Below, piece by piece: positions 20,425-28,398 of a DNA stretch of 30,787 nucleotides. Made by a program: the position numbers and the translations under genes. Position 1 is the first letter of the stretch, and each line of letters opens with the position of its first letter. Location of the stretch: NCBI GenBank assembly GCA_005789975.1, contig SXWC01000160.1, forward strand, positions 1 through 30,787, written 5' to 3'. This stretch comes from Planctomycetaceae bacterium. GTDB lineage: Bacteria > Planctomycetota > Planctomycetia > Pirellulales > UBA1268. The notes under the pieces were generated by a model that saw only the letters and a list, made by a program, of their open reading frames with translations, had not been told where the DNA came from and did not search any database.

Positions 20425-22127
20425 GGATTCCTGCGGAACTCGCCCCCTACGTCGCCGCCCAGGTGATCTCGGCCGACGATGTCGCGGCCACCGCGCTGCT
20501 CGTTGACATGGCCGGCCGCCAGCAGCCGGGCCTCGCTCCCGAGCCGCTGGCCTGGGTTGCGATGGGCCTGGCTCTCCGCACGCCGCGGGATGGTCACACC
20601 TGCGTGGTTCTCTCCGGGATCGACGCCTGGGCGGGGGGCATCGAGCCCGCTGCCGGCGGCAGTCTTTGCTGGCCGGCCGCGGCGGCCAGCTGGAAAAATG
20701 CGCTTCGATCGGCCGGCCCGCTCGTGGGCACGCCGGGGGACCGTTCGCCCTTCATTCTCGACGGCGACCGCCTCTATGTGGCCCGATCGCTGCACGAGGA
20801 ACAGGAGATCGCGCGGCGGCTCTCCGGCACGACCGCGGGCCGGGTCGAAATCCTGCTCGGCGGCCCGGGCACCGGCAAGACGACGACGGTGGCCAAGCGA
20901 CTGATCGAACTGTTTCAGGCCGACCCGCACACCCGGATCGCCCTCGCGGCCCCGACGGGCAAGGCGGCGGCGCGGATGGCCGAGGCCCTGCGAAATCGAC
21001 TCCACGATCCCAACGCCCCGGAGGAGGTTCGCGCCGCCGGCGCCGCCGCGCGGGCTGCGGTCGAGGCGGCCCGCCCCGTGACGGTCCATAAACTCCTGGG
21101 CAACCGCCCGCAGGGCACGACCCGCTACCGGTTCAATGCCGGCAATCCGCTGGCCTACGATCTCGTCGTGGTGGACGAGGCGTCGATGCTCTCCAGTTCA
21201 CTGATGTTCCACCTGCTCGCCGCGCTCTCCGCCGACACCCGGCTGCTGCTCGTCGGCGACCCCGATCAGTTGGCGAGCGTCGATGCGGGTTCGGTGCTGG
21301 CCGATCTCGCGAAGGCGGCCGAGCCGTCCGGATCACCGCTCGCAGCCCGCACGACGAGGCTCACCGTTCGGCATCGGTTTGGGGGGCGGATCGCGGGCTT
21401 GGCCGACGCGATCCTCGCCGCTGACGCGGCCGCCGCGCTGGCCATCCTCGACGGCACCCAGCCAGCGGCGGCCGAGGCCGTGGCCGGCCCCGCAGACGAC
21501 CCGGCGGCCGTTTGCCGGGTCGAGCCCCACACGGCGGAGTTCAACGCCCTCGTCGATGCCGCCGTCGCGCATGCCCGGCGGCTCCAGGAACTGGCCGAGT
21601 CGGGCGACGTCGCGGACGCCCTCGAAGTCCAGAAATCGCTGCAGGTGCTCTGCGGCCATCGCGAGGGGCCGCTCGGCGTGGCGGGCTGGAATGCGGTCGT
21701 GGAGCGGCGTCTCGGCGTGGCGGGGGGCTCGCCCTGGTATGCCGGCCGGCCGGTGCTCGTGACCCGCAACAATCCCGCGCTCGATCTCTTCAATGGCGAC
21801 ATCGGCCTGATCGTGCCGGGGGCCAACCGGGGCCAGATGGATGCGGTGTTTCCCACGGGCCGCGAACCGCGGCGGGTGCCCGTCTCACGGCTGGAAGACG
21901 TGGCGACCGTTCATGCCCTGACGATCCACAAGAGCCAGGGGTCCGAATACCGTCACGTGGTCGTGGTCCTGCCGGAGCGGCAAAGCCGGATCGTGACCCG
22001 CGAACTGCTCTACACCGGCGTCACGCGGGCGATCGAGAAGGTGACGGTCGTCGGCTCCCGCGAAGCGATCGCGGACGCGATCAGGCGGCCGATCCGGCGG
22101 GCCACCGGCCTTGCCGGCCGGCTCTGA
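20421..22127 (+). CDS. recD: RecD subunit of RecBCD (5'-3' helicase)
   Basis: 568-residue SF1B helicase, the fast motor on the 5'-ended strand. Walker A GGPGTGKT (147-154), VVVDEASMLSSSLMFHLL, VGDPDQLASVDAGSVLADL, then the C-terminal HKSQGSEYRHVVVVLPE and ELLYTGVTRAIEKV. Close to E. coli RecD (608) in length and, with recB and recC adjacent, clearly RecD and not the RecB-independent RecD2/TraA type. The start is ATG at 20421 inside the recB stop (ATGA overlap), with GGGGG at 20409-20413. Last gene of the operon; it converges on the secreted protein gene 72 bp away. Confidence 0.95.
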   Translation: MRIPAELAPYVAAQVISADDVAATALLVDMAGRQQPGLAPEPLAWVAMGLALRTPRDGHTCVVLSGIDAWAGGIEPAAGGSLCWPAAAASWKNALRSAGPLVGTPGDRSPFILDGDRLYVARSLHEEQEIARRLSGTTAGRVEILLGGPGTGKTTTVAKRLIELFQADPHTRIALAAPTGKAAARMAEALRNRLHDPNAPEEVRAAGAAARAAVEAARPVTVHKLLGNRPQGTTRYRFNAGNPLAYDLVVVDEASMLSSSLMFHLLAALSADTRLLLVGDPDQLASVDAGSVLADLAKAAEPSGSPLAARTTRLTVRHRFGGRIAGLADAILAADAAAALAILDGTQPAAAEAVAGPADDPAAVCRVEPHTAEFNALVDAAVAHARRLQELAESGDVADALEVQKSLQVLCGHREGPLGVAGWNAVVERRLGVAGGSPWYAGRPVLVTRNNPALDLFNGDIGLIVPGANRGQMDAVFPTGREPRRVPVSRLEDVATVHALTIHKSQGSEYRHVVVVLPERQSRIVTRELLYTGVTRAIEKVTVVGSREAIADAIRRPIRRATGLAGRL

Positions 22128-22129
22128 GG

Positions 22130-22152
22130 CCGCCGTCGCCCGGGGCCGGCGG
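22130..22152. terminator. Weak hairpin after recD
   Basis: CCGCCG (22130-22135) pairs with CGGCGG (22147-22152) just after the recD stop. The stem is short, the surroundings are GC-rich and no U-run follows, so this could be chance. Confidence 0.2.
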
Positions 22153-22199
22153 ATCAACCCGCGCATCAAAGAACTACCGCCGCTCAGGGATCCCGCGGC

Positions 22200-24617
22200 T
22201 CACTTTGCCGGCATGTCGCGAATGACGTTTTGCCAATGCGTGACGAGCGCATCGTCCCGGAACGACGTTTCGGCGACCGCCGCGCGGAGTGACTTGAGCG
22301 CCTCGAGCACCACCCGGGCGTGCTCCAGAGCCTCCTTCGCCTGCTCATTCTCGTCGGCGGCGGTGAGCTCGACGTCGGGATCGACCGAGCCGTCCCGCTC
22401 CTGAACGCAGCCGTAGCGGGTCAGATACACGACCCACGGCTGGAGCACGTCGACCAGCCCCGCGAAATCGACCGCCGCGGCCCCCGCCAGCGGCTCGTCG
22501 AACTTCGTCAGCTGGGCCCCCGTCTCCAGCCGGCTCTCCACGAGCATGCGATCCGCCTGCTTGGCCACCAGCGAAAACACCGCCGCCTTCTCCCCCACGC
22601 CGATCGTGGGCCGGATCTGCTCGTCGAGCTGACTGTCCCCCAGCGGCCACGACCAGACCGTCCCCCCTTCGATCTTCGCTTTCTCGGGCTCGGGGATGCG
22701 GTAGCCCGCGGGCACTTCACCGGGATTCATGCCGGCCATCGCCTTGGTGAGTTCGTCTCCCAGCTCGAACAGGTCGCTGAGCCCCTCACGGAAGAGCTTC
22801 GGATCGTCGAGCGACAACACGATCGCGGGCTCCGGCAGCGGCAGCGGTTCCGAGGACGCCGGCAGTTCCGCCTGCGGCCGCTTGGTCCGCGCCTTGGAGT
22901 CGAGCACGAGACCGATCTGGCCGTCGGACATCGCCTTCAGGATCTTGTCGCGGAGGATCGTCGCGAACTTGCCCGCCAGCGGGGCGATGTGCTCGGCGAA
23001 CTCGTCGAAACCCTCGGCATCCTCGTCGCTGAGCTGCGGCCGACCGTGCTTCTCGAAGAGCGCCCAAGCGGACTGGGCGACATCGACGGCCACGTCGAGC
23101 GCGGCGGGATCTGACTTGATCCGCGACACGAGCACACCCAAGGGGGCGCCGCCGGCGTGTTCCAGGAGATCGAGCCGCTTCGAGCCCTCCAAGGGCTGGT
23201 TGCCCGTCCAGTTCCAGACATACCCCTCGTAGCCCTGTTCGCCGATGAACGAGAACGCCGTCCACGGGCCGGGAACCGGAAGCCGCTTCTCGTATTCGTC
23301 GGCCGCGCGGGTGATGAGTTTGCGGACATCCGCCTTCGCCTCCGCCGACATGCTGCCGTCGTTGATTTCGTCGGTGAGCGAGGCGATCGCCTCGATGTCG
23401 GCGCGGGAGGTCGCGAGCGCCTCGTTCAGCGACCCGCTGATGTAGGAGATCCCGGTGATCGGCTTGTCGAGGTGGTCGAGGAGCGGCTTGAAGGCGGGAA
23501 GCGTGAGCAGCCCCTTTCTGCCGCTTCCGGGAAGGGCGAGTTTCTCGAGATGATCGACGGAGTCGCCGATGGAGAGAATCATCCAATCGCCGATGAGTCC
23601 GATCGCCACCACGACATCGAGCCTCTGCAGCCGCTCCAGAACCCTGCCGACCAGCTCCTCGTCGCCGGTCGCGTCGATCATGCCGCGCTCGATTTCATCC
23701 CAAGGCATGCGGTCGCCGGCGAGCGTGAACGTGAGCATCTCGGCCCCGGCCACCTGCCGCTGCTCGAATGAGTCCGCGAGATCGGGATCCGATTCGAGCA
23801 GCAACCTGGCGAGCACGGCGAGCCGCTTGAGCTGGTCGGCGCCGAGGTCGCGGTCCTTGATCCTGAAGCCCCACACGACATCGGGAACCACGACGAGATC
23901 GGGGTTGTCGGCCAGCGCCTGGAGCATGAGGGCCGCCTGGCGGCCGTCGAAATCACCATCGAACTCCATGTCGAGGCCCCCCTCTTCGAGCATCCCCCCG
24001 CCGAAGCCCTCTGCGCCGTCGTTCTCTCCGGCGTTCTCCTCCGAGAATCCTCCGCGGTCTTCTTCGTCCATCGCGTCGTCACCGGCGGCGGCGATCGCCA
24101 CGACGCCCTGGAGTTCGACACCGGCCCGCATGGCACTCACGTCCGTCTTCCGCAGGGCGTCGGTGAGTCTGCGGACGAGCCTGCAGAACGAGATGCACGA
24201 GGGCTCGCCGTAGACGAAGGTGTCGGTGGACACCATGTCGGCGAGCAGTCCCACGGCCCGCTCATTCTCGGGAAGCTGCATGAACGTCTCGAAGGTCGAG
24301 AACGGACTGCCGGGGGTCGTCCGCTGCTCGTCGATGGACGCGATCGCCCGCTTCACGACCGGCAGCGCCTTGAGCGCGGCAAAGGCGTTGCTGTTCGCGA
24401 TCCGCTCGTACTGTTCGCGAAGTCTTGGCGAGGAGGAGAGGAAGGCCGCGTCGCTCGGCACGATCGCCACGCCCAGATCGGCCTGCTTTGCCGCAGGGGC
24501 ATCCCCCTCGGTGGCCGGGGCCAGCGAACCGACGAAGACGCCGAGAGCGCCCGCCACGACATGCCAGCGGCCCGACAGGGGGCGGCGCGGAATCAACCAG
24601 AGCAACAGCGTCAGCAT
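22200..24617 (-). CDS. Secreted protein of unknown function, planctomycete type
   Basis: 805 residues; no family recognised. The start (ATG at 24615-24617) is supported by GGAGG nine bases upstream. The N-terminus has two hydrophobic stretches, LTLLLWLI and VVAGALGVFVGSLAPA, consistent with a signal peptide or anchor cleaved near APA. A low-complexity acidic Gly-rich insert lies at ~182-225 (runs of Asp/Glu with GFGGG). The rest alternates amphipathic helices and short hydrophobic strands, for example VVVAIGLIGDWMILSIGD and TAFSFIGEQGYEGYVWNW. Two Cys lie close together near residue 140 (CISFC) and one near 745. No enzyme motif was found. It is divergent from ftr, with no evident functional link. 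Confidence 0.8.
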   Translation of the reverse strand: MLTLLLWLIPRRPLSGRWHVVAGALGVFVGSLAPATEGDAPAAKQADLGVAIVPSDAAFLSSSPRLREQYERIANSNAFAALKALPVVKRAIASIDEQRTTPGSPFSTFETFMQLPENERAVGLLADMVSTDTFVYGEPSCISFCRLVRRLTDALRKTDVSAMRAGVELQGVVAIAAAGDDAMDEEDRGGFSEENAGENDGAEGFGGGMLEEGGLDMEFDGDFDGRQAALMLQALADNPDLVVVPDVVWGFRIKDRDLGADQLKRLAVLARLLLESDPDLADSFEQRQVAGAEMLTFTLAGDRMPWDEIERGMIDATGDEELVGRVLERLQRLDVVVAIGLIGDWMILSIGDSVDHLEKLALPGSGRKGLLTLPAFKPLLDHLDKPITGISYISGSLNEALATSRADIEAIASLTDEINDGSMSAEAKADVRKLITRAADEYEKRLPVPGPWTAFSFIGEQGYEGYVWNWTGNQPLEGSKRLDLLEHAGGAPLGVLVSRIKSDPAALDVAVDVAQSAWALFEKHGRPQLSDEDAEGFDEFAEHIAPLAGKFATILRDKILKAMSDGQIGLVLDSKARTKRPQAELPASSEPLPLPEPAIVLSLDDPKLFREGLSDLFELGDELTKAMAGMNPGEVPAGYRIPEPEKAKIEGGTVWSWPLGDSQLDEQIRPTIGVGEKAAVFSLVAKQADRMLVESRLETGAQLTKFDEPLAGAAAVDFAGLVDVLQPWVVYLTRYGCVQERDGSVDPDVELTAADENEQAKEALEHARVVLEALKSLRAAVAETSFRDDALVTHWQNVIRDMPAK

Positions 24618-24773
24618 CGGCGGTATCCTCCGTTACAAAACGAGCGAGCAACGCCACGAAACCCCGAAACGCGGCCCGGGCTTAGAATACGCGATCACCC
24701 GGATCGGGGGAACACTCGATTCCGCCGTGGCCAGGGCCTGTTCCACTTTCACGACGGCGAGGAGGCACCCCCG

Positions 24774-25667
24774 GTGTTCATCGGATCCACAAGCATCGTC
24801 GATACCTTCGCCGAGGCGTTCCGGCTGCGATACTGTCGGCTGCTTGTCACGGCCCATGACACGCACTGGCTCGACGCCGCCCTGCGGGCAACCTGTGGCT
24901 ACGGCACGAGCGTGATCGGCTGTGACGCCGAAGTCGGGGTGGAGCGGCTCCTCGCAGCCCACGAAACTCCGGACGGCCGGCCCGGCGGACTCGTGCTCCT
25001 CTTCGCTTTCTCCGGGGAGAGCCTGGCAAAAGCGGTGGCCAACCGCGTGGCCCAATGCCTTCTCACCTGCCCGACCACGGCGGTGTTCGATGGCATGCCG
25101 GTCGCGGAGGAACGCATTCCCCTCGGCGGACACGTGCGGTTTTTCGGAGACGGCCACGAGAAGTCGAAGGTCGTCGACGGCCGGCGGTTCTGGCGGGTGC
25201 CGGTGATGGACGGCGAGTTTCTCGTCGAGGAAACGGCAGGCATGGCCAAGGGTATCGGCGGCGGCAACTTCATCGTGCAGGGCCGCTCCCTCGATGCAGC
25301 GCTGCGGGCCGCCCGTCTGGCCGTGGAGGCGGTGGCGACGATTCCCGGCACGATCACGCCGTTTCCGGGGGGCGTTGTTCGATCGGGGAGCAAGGTCGGT
25401 TCCCGTTACGAGACGCTCAGGGCGAGCACCAACGAGGCCTTTTGCCCCGGGCTCGCCGGCCGTGAGCCGACGAGCCTGCATCCCGCGGCAAGCTGCTGTC
25501 TCGAAATCGTGATCGACGGCAGCCACGAGGAGGCCGTGGTCCAGGCGATGGCCGCGGGCATTCAGGCGGCCGCCGGGCCCGATGTGCCCGCCATCTCCGC
25601 CGGCAACTACGGCGGCAAACTCGGGAAGTTTCACTTCCATCTTCACCAGGTTCTCTCCTCATCCTGA
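24774..25667 (+). CDS. ftr: Formylmethanofuran:tetrahydromethanopterin N-formyltransferase
   Basis: Transfers the formyl group between (formyl)methanofuran and tetrahydromethanopterin in C1 metabolism; in bacteria it serves formaldehyde oxidation through Ftr/FhcD. 297 residues, the family length. N-terminal block VDTFAEAFRLRYCRLLVTA, then GTSVIGCDAEVGVE, TPDGRPGG, GGGNFIVQGRSL and the C-terminal signature GNYGGKLGKFHFHL. The frame is open to 24561, but GTG at 24774 has GAGGAGG ending 8 bp before it and places the start where Ftr proteins begin, so it is chosen. None of the partner genes (fhcA/B/C, mch, mtdB, fae) lies in the window. H4MPT-linked genes are known in planctomycetes. Confidence 0.93.
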   Translation: MFIGSTSIVDTFAEAFRLRYCRLLVTAHDTHWLDAALRATCGYGTSVIGCDAEVGVERLLAAHETPDGRPGGLVLLFAFSGESLAKAVANRVAQCLLTCPTTAVFDGMPVAEERIPLGGHVRFFGDGHEKSKVVDGRRFWRVPVMDGEFLVEETAGMAKGIGGGNFIVQGRSLDAALRAARLAVEAVATIPGTITPFPGGVVRSGSKVGSRYETLRASTNEAFCPGLAGREPTSLHPAASCCLEIVIDGSHEEAVVQAMAAGIQAAAGPDVPAISAGNYGGKLGKFHFHLHQVLSSS

Positions 25668-25751
25668 ACCGCCTCGGCCGCGCCTCTTCTCGTCCGGGCG
25701 TCAACTGACCTTCTCCTTCGTTGCGGGCTTTGCTACTCCCCGGCGTTCCCT

Positions 25752-25768
25752 CCCGGATTTTGTCCGGG
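25752..25768. terminator. Hairpin between ftr and the DUF11 gene
   Basis: CCCGGA (25752-25757) and TCCGGG (25763-25768) form a perfect 6-bp stem with loop TTTTG, followed by only two T. It lies 85 bp after ftr and 36 bp before the next start, so it could end ftr transcripts or sit in the leader of the next gene. Confidence 0.35.
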
Positions 25769-25804
25769 TTCGGGATCCCACGAGGTCCAGCGAGGGTCGT
25801 CGCC

Positions 25805-28249
25805 ATGTCCGTTCCGTCAGCCGAACCACGCGTGTCTCGTCAGGAACTCGTGGTCCCGCCCCGGGGCTCAACGCTCCCGGCGGTGATCGGCGGAGTGATC
25901 TGCGCCGCCGCCGGATTCGGTCTCGTCTGGGCACTGGGCATCGGCCGTACGCCCCGCCCCGATGACATCGGCCCCGACTCGCCCGCGGTCGCCACTTCCG
26001 CCATGGCCCCGCCAGCAGACCCGCTGGGCGATGTCCACGCCGGCACGCCGGCCACGGCCGAGCCCGATCTGCTGACACCCGCCGACAACGCCCTCCCCGC
26101 GACTCCGCCCACGCGAAACGATCGCTGGCAGCCGCGGGCGGCGGCTCGCGATCGCGATGCCGACGACCTGCCCGTCGATGACCGCTATCCCACCCGGCCT
26201 GCATCGCTCGACCTGCCTGATCACGTCATCCCCGCAGCCGGTGAATCGGCGGCCCCGACCGGCAGGTTCTCGCGGTATTCGTCGGCCGATCTTCCGCAGG
26301 CCGATGACGCCGCGCCGGTCGCGAATGGTACGGATGGCATCGGGGCCGAGGACGGCGCCGCTGGAGCGGCATCCGAGCCCGCGGACGCCGCTCACGATCC
26401 GGCGGTCGATTCGATCTCCCCCGAACCCAAGACCGATCTGGCACCACCCACCGGTTTTGCGGCCCCTGCCACGGCTCCCGCGAACGAGCCCCTCCCTGAA
26501 GATCCGGGCGACTTCGCCGCATCGGAGACGCCCGCCGCGGCGGCCTTCGGTGCCGCACCCCCGGCCTTCGCAACCCCGCCCCTGGCAACCCCGCCCTTGG
26601 CAACCCCGGCCCCTCCCGCGCCGCTTCCGCCACTGCCGTCCCCGCCAGCGGCGCCCACCGCATTCGGAGCAGCCGGCAACGCCGCACAGGTCACCCCGGC
26701 CGCGAATCCGCCGGCCCCCGTGGGCTCACCCTTCGCCGGGGCGCCGCCGCTGGTCGCCGACATGGCCGACGCCGATCCCGAAGTGGGTCCTGCGCCCTCG
26801 CCACGGCCGCCCGACCAAAGCCCCGCGGTCGGCCAGGGGCGTCCCGGACCGATGCAACTCGAAGGGGTGCAGACGCCGCAGGTCTCGGTCGAGAAGCGCG
26901 GGCCGCGCGAGATCTCGGTCGGCAAACCGGCCCGCTACGAGATCCTCGTCCGCAACATCGGCAGCGCCACGGCCCACGAGGTCATGCTTCGCGATGCCGT
27001 GCCCCAGGGCACGTCGCTGGTCACGACCACGCCGCCGGCGAGCCCGATCAATCAGGCCTCGGGCGACGCCGAGGGTGCGCTTGTCTGGCTGCTCGGCACC
27101 ATGCCGCCCGGCGGGCAGGCGACCGTGACCATGGAGGTCATGCCGCGGGTCGAGGGAGAGATCGGCAGCATCGCCAGCGTGAGTTTTCGGGCCGACGCCT
27201 CCGTGCGGTCGCGGGCGACCAAGCCCGATCTCCGGATCGAGTGCGGCCAGCCCGCGCCCGTCCTCATCGGCCGCGATCTGCAGATCACGATCACGGTCAC
27301 CAATCCGGGCACCGGCACCGCCACCGGCGTGGTGCTCGAGGGCTTCCTGCCGGAGAACGTCTCCCATCGCTCGGGCCGCGAGTTGGAGTTTGACGTCGGC
27401 CAGCTGCGGCCCGGCGAGTCGCGGACCCTCGATCTCGTGCTGGGCACCCGCGGGCCCGGCGTGCATGCCGCGCGATTCGCCGCGCGGGCCGACGGCGGCG
27501 TCGAGGCCGTGCACCAGGTGCCGATCGAGGTGACGGCCCCGACGCTCGAACTGGCCGTCGACATGCCGCTGCGGCGGTTCCTGCAACGGCCGGCCACCTG
27601 CACGATCTCGATGGTCAACGCCGGCACCGCGCCGGCCCGGGCAGTCGAACTGGCGGCCCAGTTGCCCCCGGGGATGAAGTTCGTGAAGGCCAACAACGCC
27701 GGCTGGCACGATGACCGCACCCATCGCGTGCTCTGGAACCTCGAGGAGCTCCCGGCCGGCGAGACCGGCTCGGTGCAGATGGTGGTCATGCCGGTCGAAC
27801 TCGGTCCGCAGAAGATCGTCTCCGCCGCCCGGAGCGCCGACGGCCTTGCCGATCAGGTGGCCCACACCTGCGATGTCGAGGGACTCGCCGCGTTGTCGTT
27901 CGAGGTGGTCGACAGCGAGGATCCGATCGAGGTCGACGGCGTGACGGAATACGTCGTCCGCGTCGGCAACCAGGGCACGAAACCCGCGACCGGTGTGCGA
28001 CTCGTGGCCACCCTGCTCGGTGACCTCGAACCGCTCGACGCACAGGGCCCGGGTGGCCATCGCTTCGAGAATCTCACCGTGACCTTCGAGCCCCTCGCCA
28101 AACTCGCCCCGGCCGAAGAGGCGGTGTTTCGCATCCGGGTGAAGGGCCGCCGCGCGGGCGACCAGCGGGTGCAGGTGCAGCTCACGAGCGCCGACCAGCC
28201 CGCGCCGATCACGAAGGAAGAAATCACCCGGGTCTATGCTGACCGCTGA
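25805..28249 (+). CDS. Membrane-anchored protein with DUF11-like repeats
   Basis: 814 residues. Start ATG at 25805 with GAGGG eight bases upstream; the frame also opens at 25721 but without a ribosome site. A single membrane segment (~24-46, LPAVIGGVICAAAGFGLVWA) follows a short N-tail. A long Pro/Ala/Asp-rich, probably disordered region (~50-355) comes next, then four Ig-like DUF11-type repeats beginning near 358, 475, 580 and 697, each with a strand pattern such as YEILVRNIGSATAHEVMLRD or ITITVTNPGTGTATGVVLEG. Such repeats are common in planctomycete cell-surface proteins; a role in surface or periplasmic structure is inferred. A 15-bp repeat lies in the linker, and the stop codon lies in a 20-bp tandem repeat. 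It converges on pheT. Confidence 0.85.
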   Translation: MSVPSAEPRVSRQELVVPPRGSTLPAVIGGVICAAAGFGLVWALGIGRTPRPDDIGPDSPAVATSAMAPPADPLGDVHAGTPATAEPDLLTPADNALPATPPTRNDRWQPRAAARDRDADDLPVDDRYPTRPASLDLPDHVIPAAGESAAPTGRFSRYSSADLPQADDAAPVANGTDGIGAEDGAAGAASEPADAAHDPAVDSISPEPKTDLAPPTGFAAPATAPANEPLPEDPGDFAASETPAAAAFGAAPPAFATPPLATPPLATPAPPAPLPPLPSPPAAPTAFGAAGNAAQVTPAANPPAPVGSPFAGAPPLVADMADADPEVGPAPSPRPPDQSPAVGQGRPGPMQLEGVQTPQVSVEKRGPREISVGKPARYEILVRNIGSATAHEVMLRDAVPQGTSLVTTTPPASPINQASGDAEGALVWLLGTMPPGGQATVTMEVMPRVEGEIGSIASVSFRADASVRSRATKPDLRIECGQPAPVLIGRDLQITITVTNPGTGTATGVVLEGFLPENVSHRSGRELEFDVGQLRPGESRTLDLVLGTRGPGVHAARFAARADGGVEAVHQVPIEVTAPTLELAVDMPLRRFLQRPATCTISMVNAGTAPARAVELAAQLPPGMKFVKANNAGWHDDRTHRVLWNLEELPAGETGSVQMVVMPVELGPQKIVSAARSADGLADQVAHTCDVEGLAALSFEVVDSEDPIEVDGVTEYVVRVGNQGTKPATGVRLVATLLGDLEPLDAQGPGGHRFENLTVTFEPLAKLAPAEEAVFRIRVKGRRAGDQRVQVQLTSADQPAPITKEEITRVYADR
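26568..26612 (+). repeat. 15-bp tandem repeat in the Pro-rich linker
   Basis: Three imperfect copies of TGGCAACCCCGCCCT encode successive ATPPL units (the last is ATPAP) in the disordered linker of the DUF11 protein. Copy number is probably variable between strains by slippage without breaking the frame. Confidence 0.7.
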
Positions 28250-28300
28250 CGAAACCCGCTGACCGCTGACGAGACCCGCTGACCGCTGACGAGACCCGCT
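28241..28300. repeat. Three tandem copies of a 20-bp repeat spanning a stop codon
   Basis: Units at 28241-28260, 28261-28280 and 28281-28300 read GACCGCTGACGAGACCCGCT; the first differs by one base (A for G at 28253). The TGA stop of the DUF11 gene (28247-28249) lies inside the first unit. Each unit contains GCTGAC-like sub-repeats, and the array ends 98 bp before the 3' end of pheT. Confidence 0.9.
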
Positions 28301-28370
28301 GGCGTCGCCGGCCATCCACGACGGCGTCCTCCCGAAGGAACCCGCCCCCCCCGCGGCCGCTCTCGGGGCA

Positions 28371-28388
28371 CCGCAGCCCCCGCTGCGG
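28371..28388. terminator. Hairpin between convergent DUF11 gene and pheT
   Basis: CCGCAGC (28371-28377) pairs with GCTGCGG (28382-28388) with a CCCC loop. It is 10 bp beyond the pheT stop in pheT's direction and 121 bp after the DUF11 gene stop. No T-run follows on either strand. Confidence 0.4.
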
Positions 28389-28398
28389 GAGTGTCAGG

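Noticed and set aside
24683..24688. TAGAAT as -10 of ftr
   Set aside because: No matching -35 element; insufficient support in a 156-bp divergent spacer.
28241..28300. CRISPR array
   Set aside because: Units are directly adjacent with no spacers and only three copies; it is a simple tandem repeat with no cas genes near.
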